A DNA stretch of 16,436 nucleotides from an uncultured Bacilli bacterium (GTDB lineage Bacteria; Bacillota_I; Bacilli_A; RF39; UBA660). Every line of letters begins with the position of its first letter. Position 1 is the first letter of the stretch. This document shows positions 1 through 6,880 of this stretch, one piece after another. The translations under genes and the position numbers were made by a program. The notes under the pieces are model-generated. The model searched no databases and was not told the origin of the DNA. It worked only from the letters and a program-made list of their open reading frames with translations. The DNA lies in assembly GCA_910589335.1 (NCBI GenBank), contig CAJUTW010000008.1:1-16436 (forward strand), read 5' to 3'.

Positions 1-427
1 CTATATAATTTAAATAATTAATGAAAAAATCATCATTTTGTAAAGATAAAATACTAGCTTGAGAATATATTTCTTGTTTCATTGCTTTAAGACATTCGAA
101 TCCTGTAAAAGAAAAAAGTAATAATGTTGATAAATAGAATCTTTTATCATATATGTTTACATAAAAATTAACATTATTAAACACATATCTTAAAAGATAC
201 TTCAACTTATCATTATTCTCCCTAGTTAATAAATCAGACCCCTTTATTTCCCCCTGAATATTAAATTTTTTCTTAAAGTTTAAATATTTTTTTATTAATC
301 TTTTTTCATCTTGTTCATTAACCACTATAGCACCTAAAGCGAATGTTGGACTATCTGAAAAATTTAGCAAATTTTTTTTGCTTACCACACAACCTGTTTG
401 CCCAGATTCATCAAAGAATATCTTCAT
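1..427 (-). CDS. DUF3800 family protein (3' end outside window)
   Basis: Reading the minus strand from the ATG at 427-425 gives an open frame of 142 codons without a stop to the window edge, so the C-terminus is missing. The N-terminus MKIFFDESGQTG matches the DESG signature that opens DUF3800 proteins, and IQGEIKGSDL about 60 residues in fits the family's second conserved acidic patch. DUF3800 proteins are predicted RNase H-fold enzymes often found beside restriction-modification and other defence genes; their substrate is unknown to me. The start lies 10 bp after the dpnII stop codon, behind a GGTGGT ribosome site in the gap, so it is probably the last gene of the DpnII operon. Family assignment is fairly sure; activity and link to restriction are inference. 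Confidence 0.8.
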   Translation of the reverse strand, partial: MKIFFDESGQTGCVVSKKNLLNFSDSPTFALGAIVVNEQDEKRLIKKYLNFKKKFNIQGEIKGSDLLTRENNDKLKYLLRYVFNNVNFYVNIYDKRFYLSTLLLFSFTGFECLKAMKQEIYSQASILSLQNDDFFINYLNYI

Positions 428-437
428 AATACCACCA

Positions 438-1301
438 TTATTTTAAAGATAATAAGATATCATTGTCTAAATCATTGATATTATATATTGTGTCTAATGT
501 ATTAAATGTTTCTTCCAAATTTCTTCTAGCGCTTTTCCAAGATGTTCCATCTGTAATCCAAATGAAAGTAACGCCTTCAACTAATTTTGATTCCTCTGCA
601 AGCATCTTGTAACTTCTTGCAGTTTCATTTAGCTTTGAGCCACCACCAGAGCCGCCATAAAAATTAGTTTCAATAACATAAATTTGATTATCAGTTTTAA
701 TTACAAAATCAAATCTTTTGCTTGAAACATTATTACCACTCATTGCGGATAAGTCTACATTCCATTTTTCTTCAATATCACTTAAGTACATTTCTTTGAA
801 GTAATTAAGTCCTTTTTCATATCCTGCTTTCTTTATATAAGATTCAACAAGATTTTCCATCAAATGGCCACCACGATTTTTTCTACCATTTGAGTCCAAT
901 CCAACTTCAACACCTAAAACATAATCATACAAGTTATTAATAATGTGATGCTCTAATAATTCAAACAATCCAGATTCTCTCATAAATCTTATATAATCTT
1001 CAACTGCATATACTATTTTATTAAATTTAAAAAGATACTCATTTATTTCATCTTTTATATAAATTTCACTTGCTCTTACTGCTAATAATATAGGTATACA
1101 TTCTAATGTCTCTGGATATTTTACAATTATATTTTTAAAATCTTGTTCAATATTTTTACTACCAATTAAAGAATTCAATATGTTAAGTTCTATTTTTATG
1201 TTGTCAAGGTTTCTATAAACTTTTTCAAAATCAACATAATATCCGTAATCTGAAATACTATATTTAAACTTTCCTAACCATTCATTAAAATCTCTTTTCA
1301 A
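438..1301 (-). CDS. dpnII: DpnII-family type II restriction endonuclease (GATC)
   Basis: Predicted endonuclease of a DpnII system, cutting double-stranded DNA at unmethylated GATC. The 287 residues resemble pneumococcal DpnII over the whole length: NEWLGKFKYSISDY at the N-terminus, ILNSLIGSKNIEQDF (41-55), VEVGLDSNGRKNRGGHLMEN (131-150) and GSKLNETARSYKM (221-233). The likely catalytic core is FDFVI (D198) followed by ETNFY (E211), the PD-(D/E)xK layout but with Asn where Lys is usual. The start is a TTG at 1301, immediately after the TAA of the upstream gene; a GGAGGA site at 1311-1316 lies 9 nt before it, inside that gene's last codons, so translation is probably coupled. It is transcribed after dpnM, dpnA and the small unknown gene, an order that lets methylation precede cutting. 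Confidence 0.93.
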   Translation of the reverse strand: MKRDFNEWLGKFKYSISDYGYYVDFEKVYRNLDNIKIELNILNSLIGSKNIEQDFKNIIVKYPETLECIPILLAVRASEIYIKDEINEYLFKFNKIVYAVEDYIRFMRESGLFELLEHHIINNLYDYVLGVEVGLDSNGRKNRGGHLMENLVESYIKKAGYEKGLNYFKEMYLSDIEEKWNVDLSAMSGNNVSSKRFDFVIKTDNQIYVIETNFYGGSGGGSKLNETARSYKMLAEESKLVEGVTFIWITDGTSWKSARRNLEETFNTLDTIYNINDLDNDILLSLK

Positions 1302-1844
1302 TTAAAATCTTCCTCCAAACCCAGATGCTGACATTATTGCAAAAATGTCTAATTCTTCTTCTAAAAGTGAGTTCAAAACATTTCCAAACATATAAGCATC
1401 TTCTCTATTTGTTTTTTCTTGTGTCATTAATAATGTCATCAATACAACTAAAAATTCAACATCATATTCACCATAATTATCTAATTCTTTATATTTTGAA
1501 GTGTCAGTTATTTCAACATAGTTATCTACTAGGCTTATTAGTGATTTCTCATTGTTACTTTTTAATGGTTTGCAATTTTCCCAGTCATGTCTTATTTCTT
1601 TTATAAAGTTCCTTGTTAATTCTTTCTCAGCTTGTAATTTTAAAAGTAAATCAACTGCCCAATGAATATGTTTAGGAGTTCTCATTCTTTTTCCTTCTTC
1701 TGAATATTTCACAATAATATCGTTTTTACTTATATTTCCTTGAAAAACATAAATCGTATAATTGTTATCAAAGAAAATATCCACAATTGATGTTAATTCC
1801 TTGCCATTTATTCTTTTACTTTTTGCTCCTTTACTTACTTTCAT
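1302..1844 (-). CDS. Unknown protein within the DpnII operon
   Basis: A 180-residue soluble protein I cannot assign to a named family. It begins with a basic stretch (MKVSKGAKSKRINGK), has an Ile/Val-rich strand region (TSIVDIFFDNNYTIYVFQGN, 19-38), a segment RMRTPKHIHWAVDLLLKLQ near 54-72, an acidic middle, and ends with a Met/Ser/Gly tail GFGGRF. No signal peptide or membrane helix is visible. Its ATG at 1844 overlaps the end of dpnA by 14 bp, with a modest AGGAAG ribosome site, and its last codons encode the ribosome site of dpnII, whose TTG start follows directly. This tight embedding argues that it belongs to the restriction system, perhaps as a control or accessory protein. The classical three-gene DpnII locus lacks such a gene, so its role is open. 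Confidence 0.8.
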   Translation of the reverse strand: MKVSKGAKSKRINGKELTSIVDIFFDNNYTIYVFQGNISKNDIIVKYSEEGKRMRTPKHIHWAVDLLLKLQAEKELTRNFIKEIRHDWENCKPLKSNNEKSLISLVDNYVEITDTSKYKELDNYGEYDVEFLVVLMTLLMTQEKTNREDAYMFGNVLNSLLEEELDIFAIMSASGFGGRF

Positions 1845-2601
1845 ATTCTTCCTTTCTTTTAATTGTTAAATCTAAATATTCTTTCTCTGTATCAATTCCA
1901 ATATAATCCCTATTTAATCTATTTGCAACTATTCCAGTAGTACCACTTCCATTGAATGGATCTAGTATTAGATCTCCATCGGTAGTAGAAGCAAGGATTA
2001 ATTTCTCTAATATTGCTATTGGTTTCTGTGTTGGATGTTTACCACACTTTTTTTCACTTGGCTTTGTGAGTGAAGATTCCCACACATCTTTAGCCTGTTT
2101 TCCACCATTCATTTTTCTCATAAGTTCATAATTAAACTTGTGTTTGGCTTTCTTCAAGTCTTTTTTTGCCCATAAAATTGTTTCTGTAGAATGAACGAAG
2201 AATCTGCAACTTATATTTGGTGGCGGATTTAATTTTCTCCATGTAATATTGTTTATTATTTTAAATCCTTCTTGCTCTAGCGCCATTCCAATCGAATATA
2301 TATTATGCATACTTCCACTTATCCAAATAGTTCCGTTATCTTTTAAAACTTGATAACATAATTTTATCCATTTTCTATTAAATTTATGTTTTTCTTTTAT
2401 ATTTATTTTTTTGTCCCATTCCCCCTTATTAACTGAAACCATTTTTCCACCACTGCATGAAATTCCATCTCCAGATAGAAAGTATGGAGGATCTGCAAAT
2501 ATCATATCAATACTATTTGGTTCTATCTTCTTTAGTTCTTTTAAAGAATCCCCTAAAATCAATTTAAAGTTGTTAGAATCATAATAGTATTTCTTTCTCA
2601 T
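1831..2601 (-). CDS. dpnA: DpnA-type adenine-N6 DNA methyltransferase
   Basis: Second methyltransferase of the DpnII system, transferring a methyl group from S-adenosylmethionine to adenine N6, expected at GATC. The 256 residues show the beta-class order: catalytic motif IV first (DPPY at 37-40 in MIFADPPYF), then a target region, then the SAM-binding motif DPFNGSGTTG at 214-223, with HPTQKP (189-194) before it as in this class. In pneumococcus, DpnA also methylates single-stranded DNA, protecting incoming transforming DNA; the same role here is inference. The ATG at 2601 has an AGGAGG site 9 nt upstream (2611-2616). It lies 33 bp after dpnM and overlaps the next gene by 14 bp. Confidence 0.93.
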   Translation of the reverse strand: MRKKYYYDSNNFKLILGDSLKELKKIEPNSIDMIFADPPYFLSGDGISCSGGKMVSVNKGEWDKKINIKEKHKFNRKWIKLCYQVLKDNGTIWISGSMHNIYSIGMALEQEGFKIINNITWRKLNPPPNISCRFFVHSTETILWAKKDLKKAKHKFNYELMRKMNGGKQAKDVWESSLTKPSEKKCGKHPTQKPIAILEKLILASTTDGDLILDPFNGSGTTGIVANRLNRDYIGIDTEKEYLDLTIKRKEEYESK

Positions 2602-2634
2602 CGATTGTAGCCTCCTATATTTATTATTATATTT

Positions 2635-3486
2635 TTATTCAGAAAATTGTTCATTATTTTTAAAATTTGTAATAATTACTTCTTCAACTACACCTCTGTC
2701 TTTAGCTTTAGCACCTATATTTCTTTGTGTTTCAACATAATTAAAAATATAGTCTTTATACAATTCTCTAATTAACTCTGTATTATAATTAGATAGCATT
2801 ACATAGCATCCTCGTTTATCTAAGTCTTTGAATACTCTTGATAGTCTGACCTGTTCTTCTTTTCCAAAACCATTTTCAGTGTAACCATTAAATGTAGATG
2901 TATCAGAATCATATGGTGGATCAAAATATATAAAATCTCCTTTTTGAGCTTCTTTTACAGCCTCTTCATAGTCAACAGATAAAATCTTTACTTCATTAAA
3001 ATTTAAAAAGCAATGTATTATTCCTAAATTAATATCATTTGTGTGCACTTTAGTTCTTTTGCCGGATGGTACATTAAATTCATTATTACTATTTACTCTA
3101 TACAATCCATTAAAGCACGCTTTATTTAAATAAATAGTTCTAGCAGCTCTTTTGTAATCAATTAGTTTTGCATAACTCTTTTTATTTTTATCTAAATCTC
3201 TAACCTTATAATAATATTCTTCTGTATGATTAGTTTCATGTTTACTTAATTCTTTGCACATTAAATCCAGTTTTTCTTCGTCTTTTATACATTCATAAAC
3301 ATTTATAAGTTCTTTATTGTAATCATTTATAACTGCCCTTTTAGGATTAAGTTCAAAGAGCATTGCACCTCCACCTACAAAAGGTTCATAATAAGTATTA
3401 TACTTTTCTGGAGATAAGTTAATTAGTTTATCTACTATTGACCTTTTTCCTCCTGCCCATTTAACAAATGGTTTTCCTTTTTTCAT
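2635..3486 (-). CDS. dpnM: DpnM-type Dam adenine-N6 DNA methyltransferase
   Basis: Main GATC adenine methyltransferase of the operon, alpha class (Dam/DpnM). Visible motifs in order are FVKWAGGKR (7-15), YEPFVGGGAM (33-42, SAM-binding motif I), NKACFNGLYRVN (121-132) and the catalytic DPPY (189-192) followed by DSDTSTFNGYTENGF, typical of Dam enzymes. The length of 283 residues is normal for the family. ATG at 3486 has a GGGAGGT ribosome site a few bases upstream. It is the first gene behind the only clear minus-strand promoter (3522-3550), so host DNA is modified before the endonuclease, encoded two genes later, is made. Confidence 0.95.
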   Translation of the reverse strand: MKKGKPFVKWAGGKRSIVDKLINLSPEKYNTYYEPFVGGGAMLFELNPKRAVINDYNKELINVYECIKDEEKLDLMCKELSKHETNHTEEYYYKVRDLDKNKKSYAKLIDYKRAARTIYLNKACFNGLYRVNSNNEFNVPSGKRTKVHTNDINLGIIHCFLNFNEVKILSVDYEEAVKEAQKGDFIYFDPPYDSDTSTFNGYTENGFGKEEQVRLSRVFKDLDKRGCYVMLSNYNTELIRELYKDYIFNYVETQRNIGAKAKDRGVVEEVIITNFKNNEQFSE

Positions 3487-3521
3487 AAGTTACCTCCCCA
3501 AGTTTCGTTTCATTAATTATT

Positions 3522-3550
3522 ATTATATATTATTTTAAGAAAAAACAAAA
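3522..3550 (-). promoter_or_regulatory. Promoter of the DpnII operon
   Basis: Perfect TATAAT on the minus strand at 3527-3522. The -35 region, TTTTGT at 3550-3545 with a 17-bp spacer, is weak. It sits about 35 bp upstream of the dpnM start and back-to-back with the Gabija promoter. Confidence 0.55.
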
Positions 3551-3570
3551 GATTAGAGTTGTTTTGTTTA

Positions 3571-3599
3571 TTCATTAAAAATATTATTTTTGGTATAAT
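3571..3599 (+). promoter_or_regulatory. Promoter of the Gabija-like operon
   Basis: TGGTATAAT at 3591-3599 is an extended -10 with perfect TATAAT (3594-3599). The -35, TTCATT at 3571-3576, is weak with a 17-bp spacer, as tolerated by extended -10 promoters. The ribosome site GGAGG (3622-3626) lies 6 nt before the start codon. Confidence 0.6.
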
Positions 3600-3632
3600 A
3601 TACTCAATAATTTTTATTTTTGGAGGAATTTT

Positions 3633-5273
3633 ATGAACAATATTAAGAAAATAGTTATTAAAGGATTCAGAAAATTTAAAAACTTTAGTTTGGACTTTAA
3701 TGATAAAAATAACATAATAATTGGTGATAATGAAAGTGGTAAAAGTACTTTATTGGAAGCAATAGACCTAGTATTAAATAAAAGATATTCAAATTTTGAT
3801 AAATATATAATTAGGGAAATTATTAATAATGACTTAAAAGATGATTTTGTCATAGAAAAAAAATATGAATTACTTCCTAAAATTGAAATATTTCTTTTTT
3901 TGAACCTAGATAATACTTGTCGTAACAATTATGAGTATAAAGGTGAAATTTATTTCGAAGGAAAAAAGATAGAAGATTATGGTATTAAATATACATGTGA
4001 GTTTAATACTGAATTTAGAGGTGAACTTATGTCATCTATACTCGAAGGAAAGATACCTTATGAATATTATGATATGAAATGGGAAACTTTTAGAGGTGAC
4101 CCATATAATATACTTAGAAAACCATTAAAATACTTGTCTATAGATAATTCTAAAATTGATTCTTCCAACTCTTTTAATCATTATAATAAAAACTTATTTT
4201 TTGGAAAATATGACTCTCAAAATAGAATGAGAATTAATAATCTTTTCAGAGATTCAATTAATAATTTATTGAAAGACATAGGTGCTGAAGATTTAGATGA
4301 GGATACAAAGTTCGGTATTGATAATAGAAAGACAATCTTGGAAAATATTATTAATATTGTTGAAAATGGTGTTCCACTTGAAAATAAGGGTAAGGGAAGG
4401 GAAAACCTTATAAAAACAAATATTGCATTAAATAAAAATGAAAAAGAATTTAATGTTATTGCTATCGAGGAACCCGAAAATCACTTAAGCCATATCAATT
4501 TACGAAAAATGATTGAACATATAAAAAAAGCTGCTAATACTACAACTCAAATTATTATTACTACTCATAATTCACTAATTGTAAATACTCTTAATTTATC
4601 AAATTTAATATGGATAAATGAAAATGGTTCTCAAAATTTAGCAACTTTGCAATCTTCTAAAGAAGGCAAAAAGGCAATAAAGTTTTTTGAAAAAGCAGAT
4701 AACTTAAATCTACTTCAGTTTATTCTTTCGCCAAAAGTTATTTTAGTAGAGGGTCCTACAGAATATATGATGTTACAAAATTGTTATATAAAAGAACTAC
4801 GAAAATTATTTCCAAATGAAGATGACTTTAATTACAATTTAGAAATTGATGGTATCGAAATTATATCATGCGGTGGAGATGGTTTTGATAGTTATATTAC
4901 AATTGCAAAAACATTGAATAAAAAAGTAGCTATTATAACTGATAATGATTATCTTACAAACAATAATAAGATTGCTGAGATTAAAGAGTTTAACAATGAA
5001 AATGATAATATTAAAAAATTTACTGATTCTGATACAAACAATTGGACTTGGGAAGTCTCTTTATATAATCTTAATACAGAATTATTAGAGAATACAATAA
5101 AATTAAAAGAAGGGTATAAATATGAATATAAATGTAGTGGTAAAATATATAGTGGCTGTTTAGGAAAAATGTTAAACCAAAAGACCGAAACTGCTTATTT
5201 ACTTTCTGATGAGTCTATAGATTTAGTATATCCTGATTATATAAAGGAGTGTATAGAATGGATAAGAAGTTAA
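3633..5273 (+). CDS. gajA: GajA-like OLD-family ATPase/TOPRIM endonuclease
   Basis: Predicted nuclease subunit of a Gabija anti-phage system. The 546 residues hold an N-terminal ABC-type ATPase: KIVIKGFRKFKNFSLDF, Walker A GDNESGKST (31-39), Walker B IAIEEPENHL (277-286) and the H-loop THN (311-313). A C-terminal TOPRIM domain follows with VILVEGPTE (E373), a glycine turn CGGDGF (413-418) and TDND (436-439, metal-binding acids). This is the architecture of OLD enzymes; in Gabija, GajA nicks DNA and is held in check by nucleotides. The next gene, overlapping by 16 bp, is a UvrD-like helicase, which defines class 2 OLD/Gabija loci. GGAGG at 3622-3626 fixes the ATG start. Length is close to described GajA proteins. 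A non-Gabija OLD/helicase pair is possible but less likely. Confidence 0.85.
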   Translation: MNNIKKIVIKGFRKFKNFSLDFNDKNNIIIGDNESGKSTLLEAIDLVLNKRYSNFDKYIIREIINNDLKDDFVIEKKYELLPKIEIFLFLNLDNTCRNNYEYKGEIYFEGKKIEDYGIKYTCEFNTEFRGELMSSILEGKIPYEYYDMKWETFRGDPYNILRKPLKYLSIDNSKIDSSNSFNHYNKNLFFGKYDSQNRMRINNLFRDSINNLLKDIGAEDLDEDTKFGIDNRKTILENIINIVENGVPLENKGKGRENLIKTNIALNKNEKEFNVIAIEEPENHLSHINLRKMIEHIKKAANTTTQIIITTHNSLIVNTLNLSNLIWINENGSQNLATLQSSKEGKKAIKFFEKADNLNLLQFILSPKVILVEGPTEYMMLQNCYIKELRKLFPNEDDFNYNLEIDGIEIISCGGDGFDSYITIAKTLNKKVAIITDNDYLTNNNKIAEIKEFNNENDNIKKFTDSDTNNWTWEVSLYNLNTELLENTIKLKEGYKYEYKCSGKIYSGCLGKMLNQKTETAYLLSDESIDLVYPDYIKECIEWIRS

Positions 5274-6397
5274 TATTAGCTGTTGCAGGCTCAGGAAAAA
5301 CATATCATATTTGTCATAATATTAATGATAGTAAAAGAAATTTAGTATTAGCTTTTACAAACCGAAATGTAAATAACATTGAAAGAGAGCTTGTTGATGC
5401 AAAGGTAAAAATGGAAAATGTAAAGGTATTTACTTTCCATAAGTTTATTTATAATTTTTTTATAAGACCGTTTGAAGTCAGTATTGGAGAACTATATTCT
5501 ATGGAATTAAGGAGCAAGGGATTAATTTTTGATGAAGCGGAAAAACCTATAAGAGAAGATGGGAAATTTAATTGGAAATATAAAGGGAAAGACTTTATAA
5601 CACACTTTTTAAAAAATGATAGATATTTTTCATCAAATATTTCTGAATTAGTTTTATTTCTAAATGATAAAACGGATGTATTTAATAAAGCAATTAAAAA
5701 TATTAATTTTTTTTTCGATAGTATTTATATAGATGAATTTCAAGACTTTAGAGAAGATAACTACAAATTATTAGAACTAATAATTAAGAATTGTAATAAT
5801 ATTACTTTAGTAGGAGATTATTTTCAACACTCGGTTAGTGGAGTAATAAAGTTTGGGGCACCATTTCAAAAAAAGAAAAAGAATAAAAACACAGGAAAAT
5901 TCGAAAGATATTATATACCTTATGATGATTTTAAACAGAAAACAGAAAAAATAGGTATTACAATAGACGACTCTAGTTTATCTAAATCTAGAAGATGCTC
6001 AAATGATGTCTGTGAATATGTACAAAAAAAATTAGAAATTAATATTCAATCACAAAAAATAAATAAAGGTTGTGTTATTTTTGTTAATACCCTTGAACAG
6101 TTGAGAGTAATAATTGAGGATAATAGTATAAAGAAATTGGTTTACAATACTCCTTATAAATATAATTTTAATGCTGATAGTTGGAGTTATTGCAAGGGTG
6201 ATACTTATAATGATGTTTGTGTAATTCTTACTAATAATTTTAAAAATATTAATGATGATAATTTTGATATTAGTGGAATATCTCAACAAACTATAAATAT
6301 GTTATATGTTGCATTTACAAGAACAATGGGAGATTTGTATATTGTATCTGATGTCTTTTTTAAAAAAATATCAAAAGATTATCTCATTTCATCATAA
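5258..6397 (+). CDS. gajB: GajB-like compact UvrD-family SF1 helicase
   Basis: Helicase partner of the preceding nuclease. Motifs of SF1A helicases appear in order: Walker A AVAGSGKT (8-15), motif Ia AFTNRNVNNI (32-41), TFHKF (59-63), Walker B YIDEFQDF (157-164), motif III LVGDYFQ (184-190) and the C-terminal VAFTRT arginine motif (351-356). At 379 residues it is much shorter than PcrA or UvrD and also shorter than the roughly 490-residue described GajB, so the accessory domains are reduced. I chose ATG 5258 over a GTG nine bases upstream because AAGGAG (5244-5249) lies 8 nt before it and covers the GTG. The start lies inside the 3' end of gajA, implying translational coupling. A hairpin terminator follows at 6478. 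Confidence 0.85.
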   Translation: MDKKLILAVAGSGKTYHICHNINDSKRNLVLAFTNRNVNNIERELVDAKVKMENVKVFTFHKFIYNFFIRPFEVSIGELYSMELRSKGLIFDEAEKPIREDGKFNWKYKGKDFITHFLKNDRYFSSNISELVLFLNDKTDVFNKAIKNINFFFDSIYIDEFQDFREDNYKLLELIIKNCNNITLVGDYFQHSVSGVIKFGAPFQKKKKNKNTGKFERYYIPYDDFKQKTEKIGITIDDSSLSKSRRCSNDVCEYVQKKLEINIQSQKINKGCVIFVNTLEQLRVIIEDNSIKKLVYNTPYKYNFNADSWSYCKGDTYNDVCVILTNNFKNINDDNFDISGISQQTINMLYVAFTRTMGDLYIVSDVFFKKISKDYLISS

Positions 6398-6477
6398 CGT
6401 ATTAGTTTTATAATCTATATATTTTTGAGAAAGTCATGAACTTGCATAAACCAATACTATTTACTCAACTAATTTAT

Positions 6478-6520
6478 AAAAGAATCGCTTTTCCCCACAC
6501 CCCTTGCGATTCTTTTGTTT
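6478..6520 (+). terminator. Terminator after the Gabija pair (repeat copy 1)
   Basis: Perfect 11-bp stem, AAAAGAATCGC (6478-6488) and GCGATTCTTTT (6506-6516), around a 17-base C-rich loop, followed by a T-rich tract. The A-run on the left would also let it work on the minus strand. Confidence 0.75.
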
Positions 6521-6584
6521 TGATTTTAATTTCTATTTATATACTTTTAGTAATAATAAAAGACTATTTTTCACTACACTTACC

Positions 6585-6614
6585 GGCGAAGCCCGCGATT
6601 TTTGATCTTTCGCG
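6585..6614 (+). other. GC-rich hairpin block in repeat copy 1
   Basis: GGCGAAGCC (6585-6593) is a 3-bp stem with a GAA loop. It abuts CGCGA (6594-6598) paired with TCGCG (6610-6614). These are the only GC-rich bases in a very AT-rich stretch and recur in copy 2. They could bind a recombinase or accessory factor, or form an RNA structure; I cannot tell which. Confidence 0.5.
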
Positions 6615-6656
6615 CTCAAAGCCCAAAAATATCATAAATGTTTTCCACATTTATTG

Positions 6657-6685
6657 TTGATAGAGTACTGAGACTTTTGTATAAT
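6657..6685 (+). promoter_or_regulatory. Conserved promoter reading into att copy 1
   Basis: TTGATA (6657-6662), 17-bp spacer, TATAAT (6680-6685): close to sigma-A consensus. The predicted RNA starts near 6692, crosses the att core and meets the hairpin at 6823-6845. No coding frame with a credible ribosome site follows, so the product is probably a short RNA. Confidence 0.65.
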
Positions 6686-6776
6686 GAAAGAGTAATTTAT
6701 ATATGAGAACACTATTATATTTATTATAAAATATAAAGAGTTCGGCAGAGATGGGACTAAGTCAATTTGAGTCAAA

Positions 6777-6812
6777 TCTCCAAAACCACTGTTGGGAGTT
6801 CGATTCTCTCAT
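6777..6812 (+). other. att core copy 1: truncated tRNA-Trp(CCA) 3' half
   Basis: Thirty-six bases identical to the other two cores, from just before the anticodon loop CTCCAAA (6778-6784) through the T-arm GGGAG-TTCGATT-CTCTC and the next two bases. The last nine bases of the tRNA (CCCCTGCCA) are absent and replaced by unrelated T-rich sequence. This fits a junction between two tandem elements, where the right side is the left arm of the next element and homology to the tRNA stops inside the acceptor. Confidence 0.75.
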
Positions 6813-6821
6813 TTATTTTTT

Positions 6822-6845
6822 AGGTCGATTTGGTCGACTTTTTTT
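6822..6845 (+). terminator. Terminator just after att copy 1
   Basis: GTCGA (6824-6828) and TCGAC (6834-6838) form a stem, extended by G-U and A-T pairs, followed by seven T. It would end RNA from the promoter at 6657-6685. Confidence 0.65.
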
Positions 6846-6850
6846 GTGGG

Positions 6851-6879
6851 GAAAAGAAAAAATTAGAGAAACTCCAATT
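6851..6879 (-). terminator. Terminator of the DUF4143 ATPase gene
   Basis: On the minus strand AATTGGAG (6879-6872), TTT loop, CTCTAATT (6868-6861): eight pairs with one G-U, followed by TTTTCTTTTC. It starts two bases after the stop codon. Confidence 0.7.
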
Positions 6880-6880
6880 T

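Larger units (their letters stand above)
6476..6812 (+). repeat. 337-bp direct repeat, copy 1 (element right end)
   Basis: Repeats at 10883-11218 with about 10 differences, two of them single-base indels in opposite directions. The first 120 or so bases (hairpin and spacer) and the last 70 or so are identical. It contains in order a bidirectional hairpin terminator, a GC-rich hairpin block, a conserved sigma-A promoter and the tRNA-Trp-derived att core. Because both copies lie at the right end of gene cargo and end in the same att core, I read the repeat as the conserved right end of a family of elements integrated at tRNA-Trp. Confidence 0.9.

Noticed and set aside
3614..3928. Minus-strand ORF opposite gajA
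   Set aside because: It is antisense to the conserved ATPase start, rich in Leu/Ile/Ser from AT-rich complement, and has no ribosome site.
6436..6660. Small plus-strand ORF across the repeat
   Set aside because: It covers the terminator hairpin and GC block, has no ribosome site and shows low-complexity composition; copy 2 has a frame-breaking one-base deletion in the same stretch.
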